Source: Sinotaia quadrata
Lineage: Eukaryota > Mollusca > Gastropoda > Architaenioglossa > Viviparidae
NCBI GenBank assembly: GCA_028829895.1
Contig: CM054181.1
Span: 31,590,857 to 31,654,856 of the forward strand
Reading direction: 5' to 3'
Length of the DNA: 64,000 nucleotides
Part shown: in pieces, positions 34,027 through 47,945 of the stretch
Layout of the letters: each line of letters opens with the position of its first letter
How positions within the stretch are numbered: the stretch's first letter is position 1
The notes under the pieces: generated by a model
What the model was told of the DNA's origin: nothing
The model's database searches: none
Seen by the model: the letters and a program-made list of their open reading frames with translations, nothing else
Translations under genes and position numbers: made by a program

Positions 34027-35029
34027 CAGAGAGGACACTCAGATGTCCCGTGTCTTGCTGATTTTCCATGGTTAATAAGCAAAAGGTATGTACGGACAGA
34101 ATTCATTGCATTTATTGTAAATTGTATGTTAACTTGACTTGTAAATTTACTGTAAAAATCATTCTTGTATAGAAAGGAATTTCTAATTGTAAACCTTGTA
34201 AAAAATTAAACAAGGAGAACGAGAATAAAGTTACAGACTGAAACTCTTATTGAAACTGAGCATTGTTGAACAGACAATCTTATATTTGCAGCTTCAGAAT
34301 CAGCCACAAGTAGCAGCCGCAAGTAGAGCTGCTAGTACCAGCCATGACTGAAGAAGCCAGCTAGCAGATTGAATTCTTCAGAACTCTGGTAATTCAGAAC
34401 TCTGACGAAGGGTAACTGAAACCATATTGTGTTCGAAATGATTGATGTAAGCAGTTGGGTGCTTGCAGTCTGGGACCTTGACGGAGCCAGGAAGGTGCCT
34501 AGTTGTGACGAGATAGACATTGGTTCCACAGGTCAGTGAGTATCGGAGCCACCAGGTATTCGTTAGATGTGATTGAACAGTGTTGTATTCTGGCTAGAGA
34601 TTCCTGTGATTGTCACAGAAAGGACGATAAGCAGTGTTGGCTAAGCCGAGTAACTCTGTCGCAACGAAAGTGTGAAGTGAGAAGTAGGAGGGATGCCTAT
34701 TAATTTCATCCTCCATTGTGGAGCCACATTAAACTGTGTGTGTGAAATGCCAACTGTGAACTGTGAACTTGATTGTGCAATTCCTTTGATGATTCATGTG
34801 TAATTCATAAACTGTTCCATGTACTGAATTCGGACTGGAACCGAAATCTCTAGAATCTTTGCCTAATGGGTTCCTTCGACACACCAACAACAGAATTGGC
34901 AGGCATGCATGATAACCAGGTGAATCATTTAAATGTTCATTAAATCTCGGTAATTTGTTCAATGATTATTCTTTAATTCTGCATTTCTGAATTTATGATT
35001 TCTTTGTAGTAAATTGAATAATGAAAGAC

Positions 35030-35500
35030 TGAATCTCCTATAGAGCATAAATTAAAATAATTGTTATTTTGTTTTATGAGATTTGCGATTTCCAGCCTAT
35101 GTTAATGTCATTTGCCTTGTGAATATGAAATCTTATTAATTGCTAACTTTAGTTCTTTTAATAAATTTTGTGGGGTTTCACCTTTCCACTTTCATCAATT
35201 CATTAGATAGGTAGTGTACAGGCAAGAGGCGTGGGGCAGAGAATGGCGTAATAAATAGTTCAGAAGTCGGTCACGTACACCATAACGAAAAGGTCCCCTC
35301 GAGCTGGAATTGGAGGTATGTGTGGGGCGAAAGCAAACCTACTAAGTAACTGACAATCTAAAAATCAGAAGTACCTTGCTTCAGACAAGTAACACTTGGG
35401 TACGGAGATTAATCAGAGGGATTAATATCCAGGATTTGACTTAGTCTCTCCAGACCAGAAAAGACGAAGATCCCCATCGAATTGGGTAAATTACTAATAT
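35030..35500 (+). repeat. Dispersed repeat family B copy 2
   Basis: Same order of landmarks as 15480-15990: an ataaattttg segment, gtggggcagagaatggcgtaa, gacaagtaacacttgg, ccaggatttgacttagtctc, then gatccccatcg. Confidence 0.6.
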
Positions 35501-35879
35501 TCTGGGAGAATGATTATTAATCTGTATGTAAATTAATAGTAATTAATATATAATATTTATTACATAAAACAGTCAGTCAGAGGTTGAGTTGAGAATATGT
35601 TGGCCATCCAGTAAATAATATTGTGTTCAGTTAACAGTTATTGACACAGATTTAGATGTAGATATTGTGTAGTAGCTGGAAAAAAAATATTGTGTAAGAA
35701 TGTGTTCTTGAGAAAGTTGACACATTGCACACGCTTGGCCAAAGTGTTAACCTGGACAAACGCTAACACGATACAGGACTAGGCGAAAATCGTGACACCA
35801 TCGTAAAAGCTCGGGCATGATTGAATGAACACATTGATTCAAATGAATAAAGAATAAATAAATTTATACGATAACAATA

Positions 35880-35987
<108 letters not shown>

Positions 35988-36470
35988 TATCACTGGCTAT
36001 AGGGATGCCTCCTACCGGACTCCGAAAATATTTTGTTGCAAGTAATTGTAAAAAGGCTTGATGGAGTATTTATAAACTCATACATCAATTAACCGAAACC
36101 ATTCATTTACACCTTTACTCCAGCGCTCTCATCCACACGGTGCACCCAGCGCTTCCGATCAGGGAACTTATCCTACTTCAAAGGAGCCCATGTCCACTGT
36201 CAGTTATTCAGCTGCATACGTGTAAACACGTTCTAACAATTCGAGTGAAATCACCCTTTAACATCGGATATAGTTCGTAAAGAGCATGAAAAATGTAAAT
36301 GCCTATCTAAACCTAGTTTCTAATTAAGGAAGAGTGACATCCGGCATCAGTATTATTTGATATGCCACAATAAAATCGATTAAGATTCGAGAAAATTACA
36401 ATATGATAAAATATGATGTGATACGATATGAAACAATACAGTACGATGCGATACAATATATATGTTAATG

Positions 36471-36584
<114 letters not shown>

Positions 36585-36689
36585 AATGGATGTGGTGTAT
36601 CTGATTGCTTAATGTGGGATAAAATTCATATATTTTAATAATTTTCTCTCCACATTCAATGTCTCCTGCAATCATCATACACTATGTCC

Positions 36690-37215
36690 ACGACAGGGTC
36701 TTTGTCTTTCGCGGTCTGTGAGTGACTTAGTCCTGGGTTACGTCACTAATTACCTCCTTCCTCCAGGTGTTACTCATCCAAGATAACCGGCCTTAGCTGA
36801 ACTATTCTCGTCAGTCTAAGAGTCGTTGTCACGGCCCTCACATTTATTTCCCCATTCGATGACGGACCTACCCTAAGAAATGTGTCTTTAGACCGTCTTT
36901 ATCGTCGTTATTACGTCGTTGGCTGCCCCCACCATCATCTACACATTTACCCCTCTTCAGAAATGAGAGTGGATAGGTAAAATAATAACAATTTATTAAA
37001 AGAAAAGAACAATAATTAGTCAGTTACTAATAGAATAACAATTAAATTACACTCAAGGCGAAATATCAGAGATTCACAGATCTCTCAAAATCTTATCACA
37101 CTAAACTTTAACTAGGACTATTAATCATGTGTTAATTCTCTAGAACAATTACTAGAAAATCATACAGTCAGAAAAATGAATAGTTTCAATATGTTGCCTA
37201 GAACAATTACTAGGT
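36690..37215 (-). repeat. Dispersed repeat family B copy 3 (inverted)
   Basis: In reverse it shows ctagtaattgttctagaga, ttttaataaattgtt, a G-rich run, gacgtaataacg, gagtaacacctgg and caaagaccctgtcg, in the same order as copies 1 and 2. Confidence 0.65.
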
Positions 37216-39264
37216 CTTTAAATAATCAGGAAATTATCTCTTGTTATAAACACTATAAACTAGACTATAAGAAAAGAATCGGAATAAAAAATTACAATAA
37301 ATCAAGGAACAATTACAGATATCTGACTCACGCATAAGTACGCATTCGCCTGATATATTTGTGATCACTGTCCTCTGTCTACTGCCTGGCACGGTCGCTG
37401 GTGAACAATGCTGGCTACAGATTAGCACATCTAGAAAAGTTCTTTTCTGTCCAGAACTTGTTTACACATATATGCAGTTATGATATTATACTTTGCTAAA
37501 TAGTGTCCGAGGCTACTGTTCAACTAAATAAAATCTTACAGTAAAGTCAGCTGTTAAGTTCGTTACACTTTATGTATGTCATTATTCAATTAGTACGTTC
37601 ATTTCATCGACTTCCCCACGTGGCAGAAACACATTATTACTCGTGAGTTTCCTGTTCCAATACTCATCTCCCAGATGATATTCTCAGGTCCGAAAAACAC
37701 TCTTCCATCACAGGCCGTCCTGCCTATGTCACGCGTAATACCAACGTGGCGTTTCTGTATCTCTCCTTTTCCAAGTAGTTCTGACCCCTTTCCGTTGTCT
37801 TCTTGACCAACGAGGATTTTCACACAGCAGTCTGTTCGTACTTAAGTGACAAGCTCTTAGACAAAGGTTAATCAGGGCCAAGGTCTCTCAGTCGAAGATA
37901 AAGCTGAATCCCTCAGTGTAGATGGACTGTACGACTGGAGATGGAATTCGTAGATGGAACTTTGGCTGGTGTAACCTGCGACTCCCGAAGCTGTGAAATA
38001 TACAAGTGGTGGCGACATCAGCTCATGGTTTACTAAGTGTTAAGTCTGTAATGTTATTCTTGGTTCTCATTTGAATTTCTTACATGCGTGTACTCGATAC
38101 CATGAATAACATTACAATTTCAAATCATTTTAAATTCAAACATTTGCAAAAAATATACAACTCGAAATTTGTAATAGGTAGAATTCGCAAATTATTATTT
38201 ACAAAATATATTTACCATTTCAGACATGTCCTATTGTGCTTGTTTATCCGTAGAAGTTTTTATGGGACTGTGAACAATTTCATAGTGAAATTAATTTCGC
38301 TCAATCGTCCTATTTAAGCAGTCAGGTTTTCCATTGGGGTTCGGGTACTTTCTTACTCTCGGCTTAATTGCATAATCGCAGTTGGCTGACTGTTCTAAGG
38401 GTCGGCATTCCTAGCTAATCTCTTGGAAGGTGACCGCGATAGCATCTGGCATCGATGTCTATAGCATCTGGTATCGATGTCTCACCTGGATGTGTGTGTG
38501 TGTGATTATTCCATCAGAGCGCTCTTATCGTGAGCGTCGATCTAGACTCTAGCTACGCACCCCGCAGTTTATCTGCAATTATTCAAATTAAGCTCTCTGT
38601 TCTTCCGGTTCTCAGACTGACCTAAGTCGGCTGTCCAAAACACTTACGAGGATTTATGTGGCAAAATTTGGGGTTAAATTTTGTTATAAGTTGAAGAAAT
38701 AAAAATTCAAAAATATTTAGAATTAATATTAATTTGGGTTAGTGTAATAATCTGCATTTTCGGCTTTACAATATATATTAATGTGTGGTATCATATCATA
38801 CAATACAATGCTATGCGATATGCTTGATTTGATTTGTATGGTTATATATAATATTGTATTATTTTATTTTGTTTGATATGAAATATAATGTTATTTTATA
38901 TGATAAATAATATGATGTGAAATTATGTGTGATATAGTACAGTACAATATTATTCGATTCTGTATGATATATGAGATAATCTACTTTAAAGTAATGCGAT
39001 TACCTGGTAAGAAGAATATTATTTAACAGAATCCTATCTATAACTGCGGTGTTAAATACGGAAATTGAATGTACAACATACCGTTGTTATAAAAAGAACA
39101 TGTAATGAACGGCTCAATATAGTTTTACTTTTTTTCTTTTTAACGAAACATTAATTCATGTTCACGTCACACTTAAATAAAATAAAATAAAGATTGGAGC
39201 AAATTTGTTATTAAGACTGAAATATATAGTAATAAATAATTAATAAACAAAAAATGACACGTAC
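37216..39264. other. Gene A intron, no confirmed feature
   Basis: A minus ORF at 37599-37823 (74 codons) is moderately protein-like but matches no family I know. It may be part of the neighbouring family B element. The remainder shows nothing. Confidence 0.4.
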
Positions 39265-39336
39265 AATTCTTTCAAGTGTGTAAGATTTTTAAAAGTTTCA
39301 GGAAGAAGAATATTTAAGTTGTTCTTGCAGAGATGT
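39265..39336 (-). CDS. Gene A LRR exon (repeat 4)
   Basis: 72 nt between acceptor tttctttgtcag and donor GTACGT; encodes HLCKNNLNILLPETFKNLTH and so on. The donor side resembles that of 45927-45998, suggesting an older exon duplication. Confidence 0.93.
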
Positions 39337-39549
39337 CTGACAAAGAAACAAAATATTACTATTAAAATTAACAAATTTAATAAATAATACACGTATTTTG
39401 TATAGATGTATGTTTAATTTCTCATATTTTATTTTTAAATGATCTTAATACTGTTAATTAATAGTTTGTATAAATTTAAATTGAAATATAAATTAATGTT
39501 GAAAGTAATAAATAATAAATGATACTTTTCTCTCTAGATTTCATCTGTA

Positions 39550-39553
39550 TACT

Positions 39554-39620
<67 letters not shown>
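39550..39620. repeat. (TCTA)n microsatellite
   Basis: About 65 bp of tcta repeats ending in a short ctctct run. Confidence 0.95.
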
Positions 39621-39621
<1 letters not shown>

Positions 39622-40152
39622 CCTCTCTCTCTCTCCTGAATTATAGATAGATATATATCCTGAATTATAGACAGATAGTAAACATACATGAAGCAGATAT
39701 CAGACAGTAAGATTTCCTTCTCCTTCAACTAAATCGCGTCTAGACAAACTTAGACATGCGATAATTAAACCACGCAATTGACTATTATAGTAAAATACAA
39801 AGTTCACCTACAAATACTGAAGTGTATTCGGACTTGGAAAGGAAATGGAGCTGCTTTCTCTTAGTCTGTTCTGACCTAGACTTCTATAAATGGTAAACAG
39901 AAATATACATAAAGTAAGATGTTTTGGGAATTATTATGGGAATACAGAGTTACATTTATACATTTCTCTATCGCAATATATCTTATTATGAGCAGAAATT
40001 TGATATGATTATAGAGAGCAGATGGTTACACTATACATACAAGTTATTGCTTTCTAGAATAAATTTTAAAATCAATCATTAGAGTTTACAATATTGTGAC
40101 TATTATTGTATCATGCATGCCATATGTGCATTGTAATATATCAAGAAAATAA

Positions 40153-40209
40153 TCTATCTATCTATCTATCCCTCCCTCCCCCCCCTCCCTCTATCTATCT
40201 ATAAATCTG

Positions 40210-40242
<33 letters not shown>

Positions 40243-40260
40243 ATCTATCTATCTATCTAT
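40153..40260. repeat. (TCTA)n microsatellite, interrupted by a C-rich run
   Basis: tcta repeats split by ccctccctccc near 40172-40190. Confidence 0.93.
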
Positions 40261-40426
40261 TGTGTACTCGTAGTACAAATATGAATGCCTTGCATTTAAA
40301 TTAGAAGAATGCAAAAGTGTGATATGTATTAAGAAATAATGCCTCATTCCTATTATACAAATTAAGAAAAATTGAATCATTTATAATTCGTATTAGAGTT
40401 TATATATATCAAAAAGTAAAACTTAC

Positions 40427-40498
40427 AAATGTTTCAGTTTGACTAACTGGTGTAACGCAGAAGGATAAATTTTATTTATGAAATTGCCGACAAGTGAC
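40427..40498 (-). CDS. Gene A LRR exon (repeat 3)
   Basis: 72 nt between acceptor ttttctatacag and donor GTAAGT; encodes SLVGNFINKIYPSALHQLVK and so on. The Asn, Ile and Leu positions of the LRR core are kept. Confidence 0.92.
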
Positions 40499-41699
40499 CT
40501 GTATAGAAAAATAAATGTAATATATTTCTTTGCTGAAAACTGACTTATATACTTTCCGGACAACATTTTTACAGGAGGATAGTCAACATCTCTACATTGG
40601 ACGTACTTTGTTTTATTAATTTTTAATTAAAAATTTGAATTTTAATAAAAACTTCTTTTCATTGTATATTGAAAATAGACAGACTCTGTTCTAGGCATTT
40701 CGTGTTGTTGCAATTTCATTTAGTTTTATATAGTAATAATAAGTAAGAATAAGTAAGAATAATTCCCGCTTTGTGAAGGAGAATTCAAGAAACATATTTC
40801 CTTTTATCATGTCTGCATTTATTTCATCTCCTGTTTGACAACTTCAAGGGATGTGTTCGCATATCCACAATATCAATGAAACGCTGCTTAAAGACGTAAT
40901 AATGTATTTAATATATTACTCAGCTTACTAGTAATTCAAAGTAGTTATGTCATACGATATATCCTAGTTGTTTTGGCTACATTTGATATAAATTATCGTT
41001 GCAAAATTTCGTTTGATTTATACTCACAAGAAAAGATTTTGTTTAAAAGTACCAATGATAGTAAGATTTAATTTTATTAATAACAAATTCAGTACCTCTT
41101 AATTAAAATTGGAAAGACATTAATATTTTATGGATAGACAATTCTAAATGTTACTATACACAGGTCGAATTTTATTAGCGATTGTAAACTATTATTATAA
41201 CTACAGATTGTTGTCACTTGCCTCACTTTCAAGATAAGAGGATTCGTCATATTTCAGCACTCCTGACTCCAATTATACTTGAAATCCAAGTCTAGAGAAA
41301 ATATTCTTCATTCGTAGTTCAGCGTACATGACGAAAATGGCCATTTAACGTATAACGCATTAAAGAATGTAAAAAAATGCATTTTTAGGTAAATTATTTC
41401 TATATCCTCTTCTTTGATAAGAAGACTTTTGTTATGTGCTGATATTTATGACTTTTCTTTGTTCAAAGTGAACAATGTCTTTCTGTTACAAGGCAAGATG
41501 ATTTTATTCTGATTGACCTTACAGTGTCGTATATATATAACTGTTCTTATCAAACGTTTATATAACGAAGTGGTGTATTTGAAGGGGTTAATGAATGTAT
41601 GTTTTTATTCTGACATAAATGGTCATTAACGGGATATTCACAGAATATATAGGATTTCTTTCCCATTAAGATATATGCTACAAGACTAATAGAACTGTG
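40499..41699. other. Gene A intron, nothing recognised
   Basis: AT-rich; no exon or element recognised. Confidence 0.5.
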
Positions 41700-42190
41700 T
41701 CAGTGTACATTTACCTATCCATATTTCTAAACTTAATTATTATATAAATTGTTAAATGTCAAAGTGACCAGACTTTGGGCACTGCTTGTGCCGATATTTT
41801 TAATTGTCAAAGTTAGAAGTAAACAACTCAGGTGAAGAATGTGCTAGACATGCTGATGTGTTCTAAACCAGTTTTAGATGGATGAGTATTTTTTTTATTA
41901 TCCAATGGTTTAGGTTTACAAGAATGAGATCATATGTTTACCAGCTTAAAAGAAGTCTATTTTCTAATCACTTTGAATTTGGAGTGGCAAGACGTCCAGT
42001 CATGAAAGGCAGCGGCTAGCTTATTGTAAGTCAACTGACTGATGAAGAAAGAATGGATTTATAATATTTCGTACGTTTGCTATTGATCTATGATTTAAAT
42101 TAGATAATGCTTATATATGATATGTTTATTAATTTGAATACGTTTTATATTTGTGAATTTTTATTGAATGCTATGTTTCTAATGTTGTGG
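41700..42190 (-). repeat. Dispersed repeat family A, long inverted copy
   Basis: Reverse complement is colinear with 1922-2447 over almost its whole length, including the outer aattaataaacata region that the shorter copies lack. Confidence 0.75.
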
Positions 42191-43009
42191 GTATATCGAA
42201 CTTACAACATTGTTGCAGGATCTCTAAGATGAGCATATCTGTTTGAGAGAAAGGAGTTTAGAAATGAAATAAGCCTGAAATTTAGTGATTCCTTAATTTG
42301 ACTTTTGCAGAGAGACAGGTCTTTCTGTTTTTTCTCTTCTCTTTTCTCTTTTCTCTTTTCTCTTAGGCTATACTGACGCTTTAGTTTGTTAGTCACGTTT
42401 GTGTGTAGATCCAGCATTATCGTCAACGTATCAGTAAAATGTGTTGCTGTAAGTTGATTACTGTGAATTTCGTACTAGATCCAAATCAGCGGACTTTGTG
42501 GCATAATTTGTTCTTGAGAATTCATTAAGCTCATTTTGAACATTCCTTAAGGTGTGTCAATGGAAACACGTGATAACTCAAGAACATCTCAAGAACATTT
42601 CTCCTGATGTGCTTGATAGGATAATTCTCCCAGGTATGCTTGTGAGTGCATCAAAGATTCTGGTACAGTTGTGTAATGTGTCTTAAAGGGACACATGGAC
42701 CCTCGCCTAAATATGAAAGGTAGTGACTTGTTGCAAACCATGTGATTATGAAACACGTGCTGGTGACAGACAGTGACTTTGAACAGGTTGTGTGTATTGA
42801 CTTTCATTATTTCTCTAAAACTCTCGTTTCCGTGACGATACCATGTACTTGATTATGTATTTATGTTAATTGACTGATTATGTCTATGCTAGGATAAACT
42901 GAACAATTGTCTTGTGCTAACTGGACATTATTATGAAGTGATGTTGTAAATGTCAATGCTCTTTGATTATATTGATATATTATAAATTTGATTGTTCATT
43001 TAATACATT
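42191..43009. other. Gene A intron, nothing recognised
   Basis: Includes a short tctcttttctc purine/pyrimidine tract near 42335-42365. Short minus ORFs have no domain. Confidence 0.45.
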
Positions 43010-43330
43010 TATTGTTAAATGTGTTGACCTTCTTACACACATTGATAACCTTATATTAGAAAGACAATAGATGAATGGGGGCTCGCTAAATATAGATTAA
43101 AGACGGATTTGTTTTCTCCTTAAGTAAAACGTCTTCCACCTAGAGAAATATTGTGTGACAGTAAATGTTGTCTTTAATGTTGTTGTGGAAGAGAGAAAAC
43201 CTTTACAATTATCGCATATCCGCCAAGTGATAGAGATGAATGATGTCTTCTGGAGCATTATTAATAACATAAATTAAGATTCTCAACAATTGTAATTAGT
43301 TATGGATAATTAATTAATAATGATAATCAT
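43010..43330 (+). repeat. Dispersed repeat family C copy 1
   Basis: Shares ordered blocks with 55600-55900: attaaagacggattt, ttgtctttaatg, a gtggaaga(g/c)agaaaac block, and attattaataacataaatt followed by ttgtaattagtta. Confidence 0.7.
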
Positions 43331-44082
43331 AACCGTTAACTAGGTGGAGTTAACCTCACTGATAACAAATAAAGACTTTCTTTCTATTAAGGTACGTATT
43401 ACAAGAATAATTATAACAACTAAGGACGTCCTTCCCAGTACGATATATAATACAAGACTATTAATAACTACGCGTACTGTTACTACTACTATTACGGCTT
43501 CTACTACTACGACTACTACCCCTACTGTTTACCACCACTGTATATAATAATAAATAATGAATTATCGATATACTAAAATGCCCACACGTATTGATAATTT
43601 AATGTTTTTACAATGTATGCAAACAAAACAAAGATACAAGTGCCACACACAATGCTCTTGATAAAGTATACACGTAATATGACAAAAACAAGTGTTGGAT
43701 CTATCTGCAAAATAAAAACATCAAACGAACAAGTATTAACAAAGAGATAAAGTTTAAATAAACGAAAGAAACAGAAGACACGGTGCTATTCGTCTAATGA
43801 AAACTATTTTCTTTATACGTTTTCTTGAAAATCGTTATAGTTTCATTGCCTCAGCTTGAAACACATCAAAGTCCATGAAATCTAACCTGACAAGCACGTG
43901 TGACCACAATTTACACTGTTCTTTCGCCATTCTGAAGAAACGGTGCATGTGATCATGAGTTCAATCTTCTTACACAAGAATACAAATATGCGTGACAGTT
44001 ATTTATAGTGAAATAAAGAGATCACACGTGATTGATAGCTCTTAAAAATAAAAAAGATATTTTATTAAATTATTATACATAC

Positions 44083-44154
44083 AGACTAGTAAGGTTCTGC
44101 AGAATGTTGAATGGAACAGATGGTACACTCAGGAATCTGTTAAAATCTAGTTTC
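44083..44154 (-). CDS. Gene A LRR exon (repeat 2)
   Basis: 72 nt between acceptor ctttttttcag and donor GTATGT; encodes KLDFNRFLSVPSVPFNILQN and so on, fitting LxLxxNxFxxVPxxxF. Confidence 0.92.
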
Positions 44155-44520
44155 CTGAAAAAAAGAGAAAAAGATGTTTAATTTGTATATTCTACCATAT
44201 TAGTCCCTGTAAAACAAAACTTACATTAATTAAATCTAGAAATAACAGAAATAGAAAACAAACAACCTACCATACATAACACTCACTCTAAACATATCGA
44301 TCGTGGCGATTAAGTAACAAAATAAAGACAAGACATCATCAGTAGAAGTAAAATTTCTATTCTATATGTTCAGTAACACCTGTTCAACATAATAGATAAC
44401 CTGACACATCTACACAGCAAAATACTGACCACTGATAAAATAATAAATAACATGACACCACCCACAAGTCATTGCATTATAAATAGATACAAACCTTATC
44501 AGTAAACTGAGCTTACCACA

Positions 44521-44745
44521 CCTATATCACTATACCCACTGGAAACAAAATTTACCGAGAGAATACAACACTACTTAAACTACTTATTGTCAGACAACCA
44601 TTGAGCCTTCTGACCATAGCTTTAACAAACAGTCTGCTAGACACATATAGACCAACGCAAATCAAAGCACTATTCCTCGACTTCACCAAGCATTTGACAC
44701 AATATGGCATGAAGCAATCTTAACAAAACTCTCAAACTTGATATT
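44521..44745 (+). pseudogene. Non-LTR retrotransposon reverse transcriptase relic
   Basis: Plus-strand fragments read PISLYPLETKFTERI (44516-44563 area, the 'RPISL' block), then LNYLLSDN, then KALFLDFTK and FDTIWHEAILTKL. The last two are parts of one RT motif (FLDFxKAFDxxWH) separated by a one-base frameshift near 44690. This is typical of LINE-type RTs of the jockey/CR1 kind. A stop follows SDNH, so it is dead. It lies in the intron between LRR exons 1 and 2. Confidence 0.8.
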
Positions 44746-45232
44746 ACAGTACACTCAATATCTATATACAACTTCAATACAAGGAGGATGCTCCACACAA
44801 GTTTTACTTTACTTACTTACTTACTATATAACGTATCATTGTTGTCTGTTTTATACTTTCTCCCTTAATTATTAGTAATTATTTAGGCTGAATTTTCTAG
44901 TAAAGAAATATTTTGAAAACGAAAGAGGTTTTAGAAAGAATGAAAGACTTAGTGTTTATATATTGTGTTGTTAAGTATAGGAGCAGTATTTTGTCTGGAA
45001 ATTATCAAAATAAAGATCTGGTTCACACTGTTTGAGTTAATATTTCTTTGGCTATGTTGTATATAAGTTGATTTGTTCATTTAGGAAGTCATGTGTAAAG
45101 TTTTGGATATAGATGTGTTGTAATCGGATAGTCATGGTGTGAAAAAGTGTGTTCGTGAGAAAGTTGGCAGACTGTGCACGCTCGGCCAAAACATTAACTA
45201 CGAAATCCTGACAACACATCTTGTTTAAAAGC

Positions 45233-45235
<3 letters not shown>

Positions 45236-45291
<56 letters not shown>

Positions 45292-45300
45292 CGTGTGTGT
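45236..45300. repeat. (GT)n microsatellite
   Basis: About 46 bp of GT and then a GCGC-containing end. Confidence 0.94.
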
Positions 45301-45926
45301 CTGATTGCGAGCGTATGTGTATATGTGAACCATCTAGTTTAAGTAAATATAGGACAATAAATAGTTAAAGAAAGATTTTATTGCAAAATTGATGTCCGGA
45401 ATTTGGATAGTAATACATATAATTTAATATTAACAGGAAGAAGGAATTCCGTTATAAGTCCTGTCCAGAAGTGGGATTGTTTATATGACGTTCATTTAAT
45501 CTGATACCATATGTATAATCTGATATGTTTTAATATGAAAACCAACACGTACAGTTCTGTACGATATGATTCGATATGATACGTGATAAGCTAAAATGAT
45601 GTGTGTAAGATAATAACTCTAATAAAATACAATTGTTAGTAAGAATAATATTTTCAACAAAATATGAAACATGATAACAACGCTTAATAAACAATCAAAA
45701 ATATAAATGCATTGGCATTATATAGAGACATCTTAGTTTTAGGAAATAATCCAGTGGAAAAAACTAATGTAGGAAAAGTTCATTATAAAAGTAGTTTCTC
45801 ATAACGAAAACTTTATCACGACATAAATATAGTTTTACTGAAAGATGGGCGGACGAAGGCAAAAGTGCATCTAATACTAAAATGTTTGTTAAGTAAATCT
45901 TTAAGAAATGGATAAAACATACGTAC

Positions 45927-45998
45927 AATTCTTCTAAGTGTGTAAAATTTTCAAAATCGTTCCAATCAAGAGTCGTTAAAAGATTCCATCTGAGATCC
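45927..45998 (-). CDS. Gene A LRR exon (repeat 1)
   Basis: 72 nt between acceptor ctctttttcag and donor GTACGT; encodes DLRWNLLTTLDWNDFENFTH and so on. Its leading G completes CT|G from the signal-peptide exon. First complete LRR after the N-terminal cap. Confidence 0.93.
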
Positions 45999-46045
45999 CT
46001 GAAAAAGAGACAAAATAAAAGTATTAAAATAATTGAAGTTAATAA

Positions 46046-46285
46046 AAAAGACACGTTAAATAGATATTAAATACACATTAAATAGATATTAAATAGACAT
46101 TAAATAGATATTAAATACACATTAAATAGATATTAAATAGACATTAAATAGACATAAAATACACATTAAATAGACATTAAATAGATATTAAATAGACATT
46201 AAATAGACATAAAATACACATTAAATACACATTAAATACACATTAAATAGATATTAAATACACATTAAATAGATATTAAATAGAC
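46046..46285. repeat. Minisatellite of attaaata(g/c)a(t/c)-type units
   Basis: About 17 imperfect ~14-bp units (attaaatagatatt, attaaatacacatt). It sits in the intron just 5' of the 45927-45998 exon. Confidence 0.85.
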
Positions 46286-47504
46286 ATACAACGTACAGAC
46301 AAACGAATTGTGCGCTACTAAGCCATTGATTGTTAAACTACTTCGCTTGTAATTGAACACTAAACACCCTTAGTGAATAATATTTTTCTATCCTAATACA
46401 TTAATCCACTTAGAAAAAAAAAGCTAACTCTTTACTCCAAAGACCTTCACAGCTACCAGACCATAACCAGTTACAACTTACTACTACACAAGCAAGCTAT
46501 TTGCTAAGAAAGAACATACAACAAATGCTCACACATGGAGTTAATACATAACCACGCTGACAAACGCATTTGCCCTACATTTGTTGAGGACAAACGTGTT
46601 TAGTAATGATAATTCGGGTCAGTACGATAGAATTTCATAACGAGTTGCAAAGTCCCTAGATCAAAGCACAGCAAAGTCCGGTAGGTACACTCAACAGGAA
46701 TATCTAACACGGTTCACAACAGAAAATATATGTCATAATTTTGTTTTTTCTCTCTTAATACTGAGCCACAGGGATTCGTTTAGCGTTGTTGAAGAGTCTA
46801 ATAAATTTTCTCAATATTTTTCTGTCGACTTCTTTCCTAATGGAGCCTCTGTCAACTTTCCATCCTTAGATGTTCACGGTCTTGGATGTCTCCTTTGAGG
46901 AATTCCTCTTGTCACAGGATTTGAAGAATGTGGGCTGCGTGGTGTAGTGCAGATGGATTTGGTTGGTAAGATTTAGTGCTAGTAGTGGCCGTCTGATTTT
47001 TTTTCATTTCTTTTCAGGTTTTCAGGCCCTTGGTTCGACTGGGTGTACATAGTTTTAACTTTGCTCGGCTGGTTTGAAAGTGTCTACTATCGGTTTCCAT
47101 TGTGATGCCATTATTGCGGTTGGTTGATTGGTTCCCTTACACTTATATACTAGAAGTAGAGACTTAGTGCATCTACCATGTCATAGCAGTTTATAATTTT
47201 AATCAATAAACCAGGATATTCCAGAAAACAAGAAAGGTTTGCTTATTCTCTGTAAAATATAATCAGGGAACAAACACTTTTTTTCCAGTTTATTCATCTC
47301 TAACTCATGCTTTCTTACATTTAAGTCTCAACTTACAGTTTCCCTGTAACATTATTTATTAGTCGGATACATGCATACAGCATACTAAATGCAACATATC
47401 CATTGTATTAATATATTCAATAGAAACAATTTCAAGTTTTAGCATACTATATACGAGCATCTTAGTTTACAATGTTTCGAAATAATAATCTACTCACACA
47501 ATGT
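46286..47504. other. Gene A intron, nothing recognised
   Basis: No exon or element recognised. Confidence 0.45.
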
Positions 47505-47945
47505 ATCTCTATGTAAAGCACAAGTATAACATATCAAAAACAAAATGCACAAAATATTTCTAAGCCCATTCTATTTCAATCAGTCAGTTAACTCTCCATT
47601 AAGCTAACGACATGCTTTCACTACAGGACTTATTGCCATTCAAAATTCAAAATGATTAGACAATGCGATTTTTTACAACAGGTAAATAGTTGTTCTCATC
47701 CAATTGGCTGGTCTCGTTCTTGTAAATTTTAACCACTGGATATTAAAAACTACTCATCCACCTGAAAACAGTTTAGATTACATCAGCAAGTCTAGAACAT
47801 TCTTTACCTGAGTTGCTTACTTCCAACTTTGACAATTAAAAATATTAGCCCAAGCAGTGCCCAAAGTCGCGTCACTTTGACATTTAAGAACTTATATAAA
47901 CAATTAAGTTAAAAAATATGGATAGGCACATTTACTCAGCCACAA
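47505..47945 (+). repeat. Dispersed repeat family A copy
   Basis: Colinear with 14240-14650; ends near catttactcagccacaaag. Confidence 0.72.
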
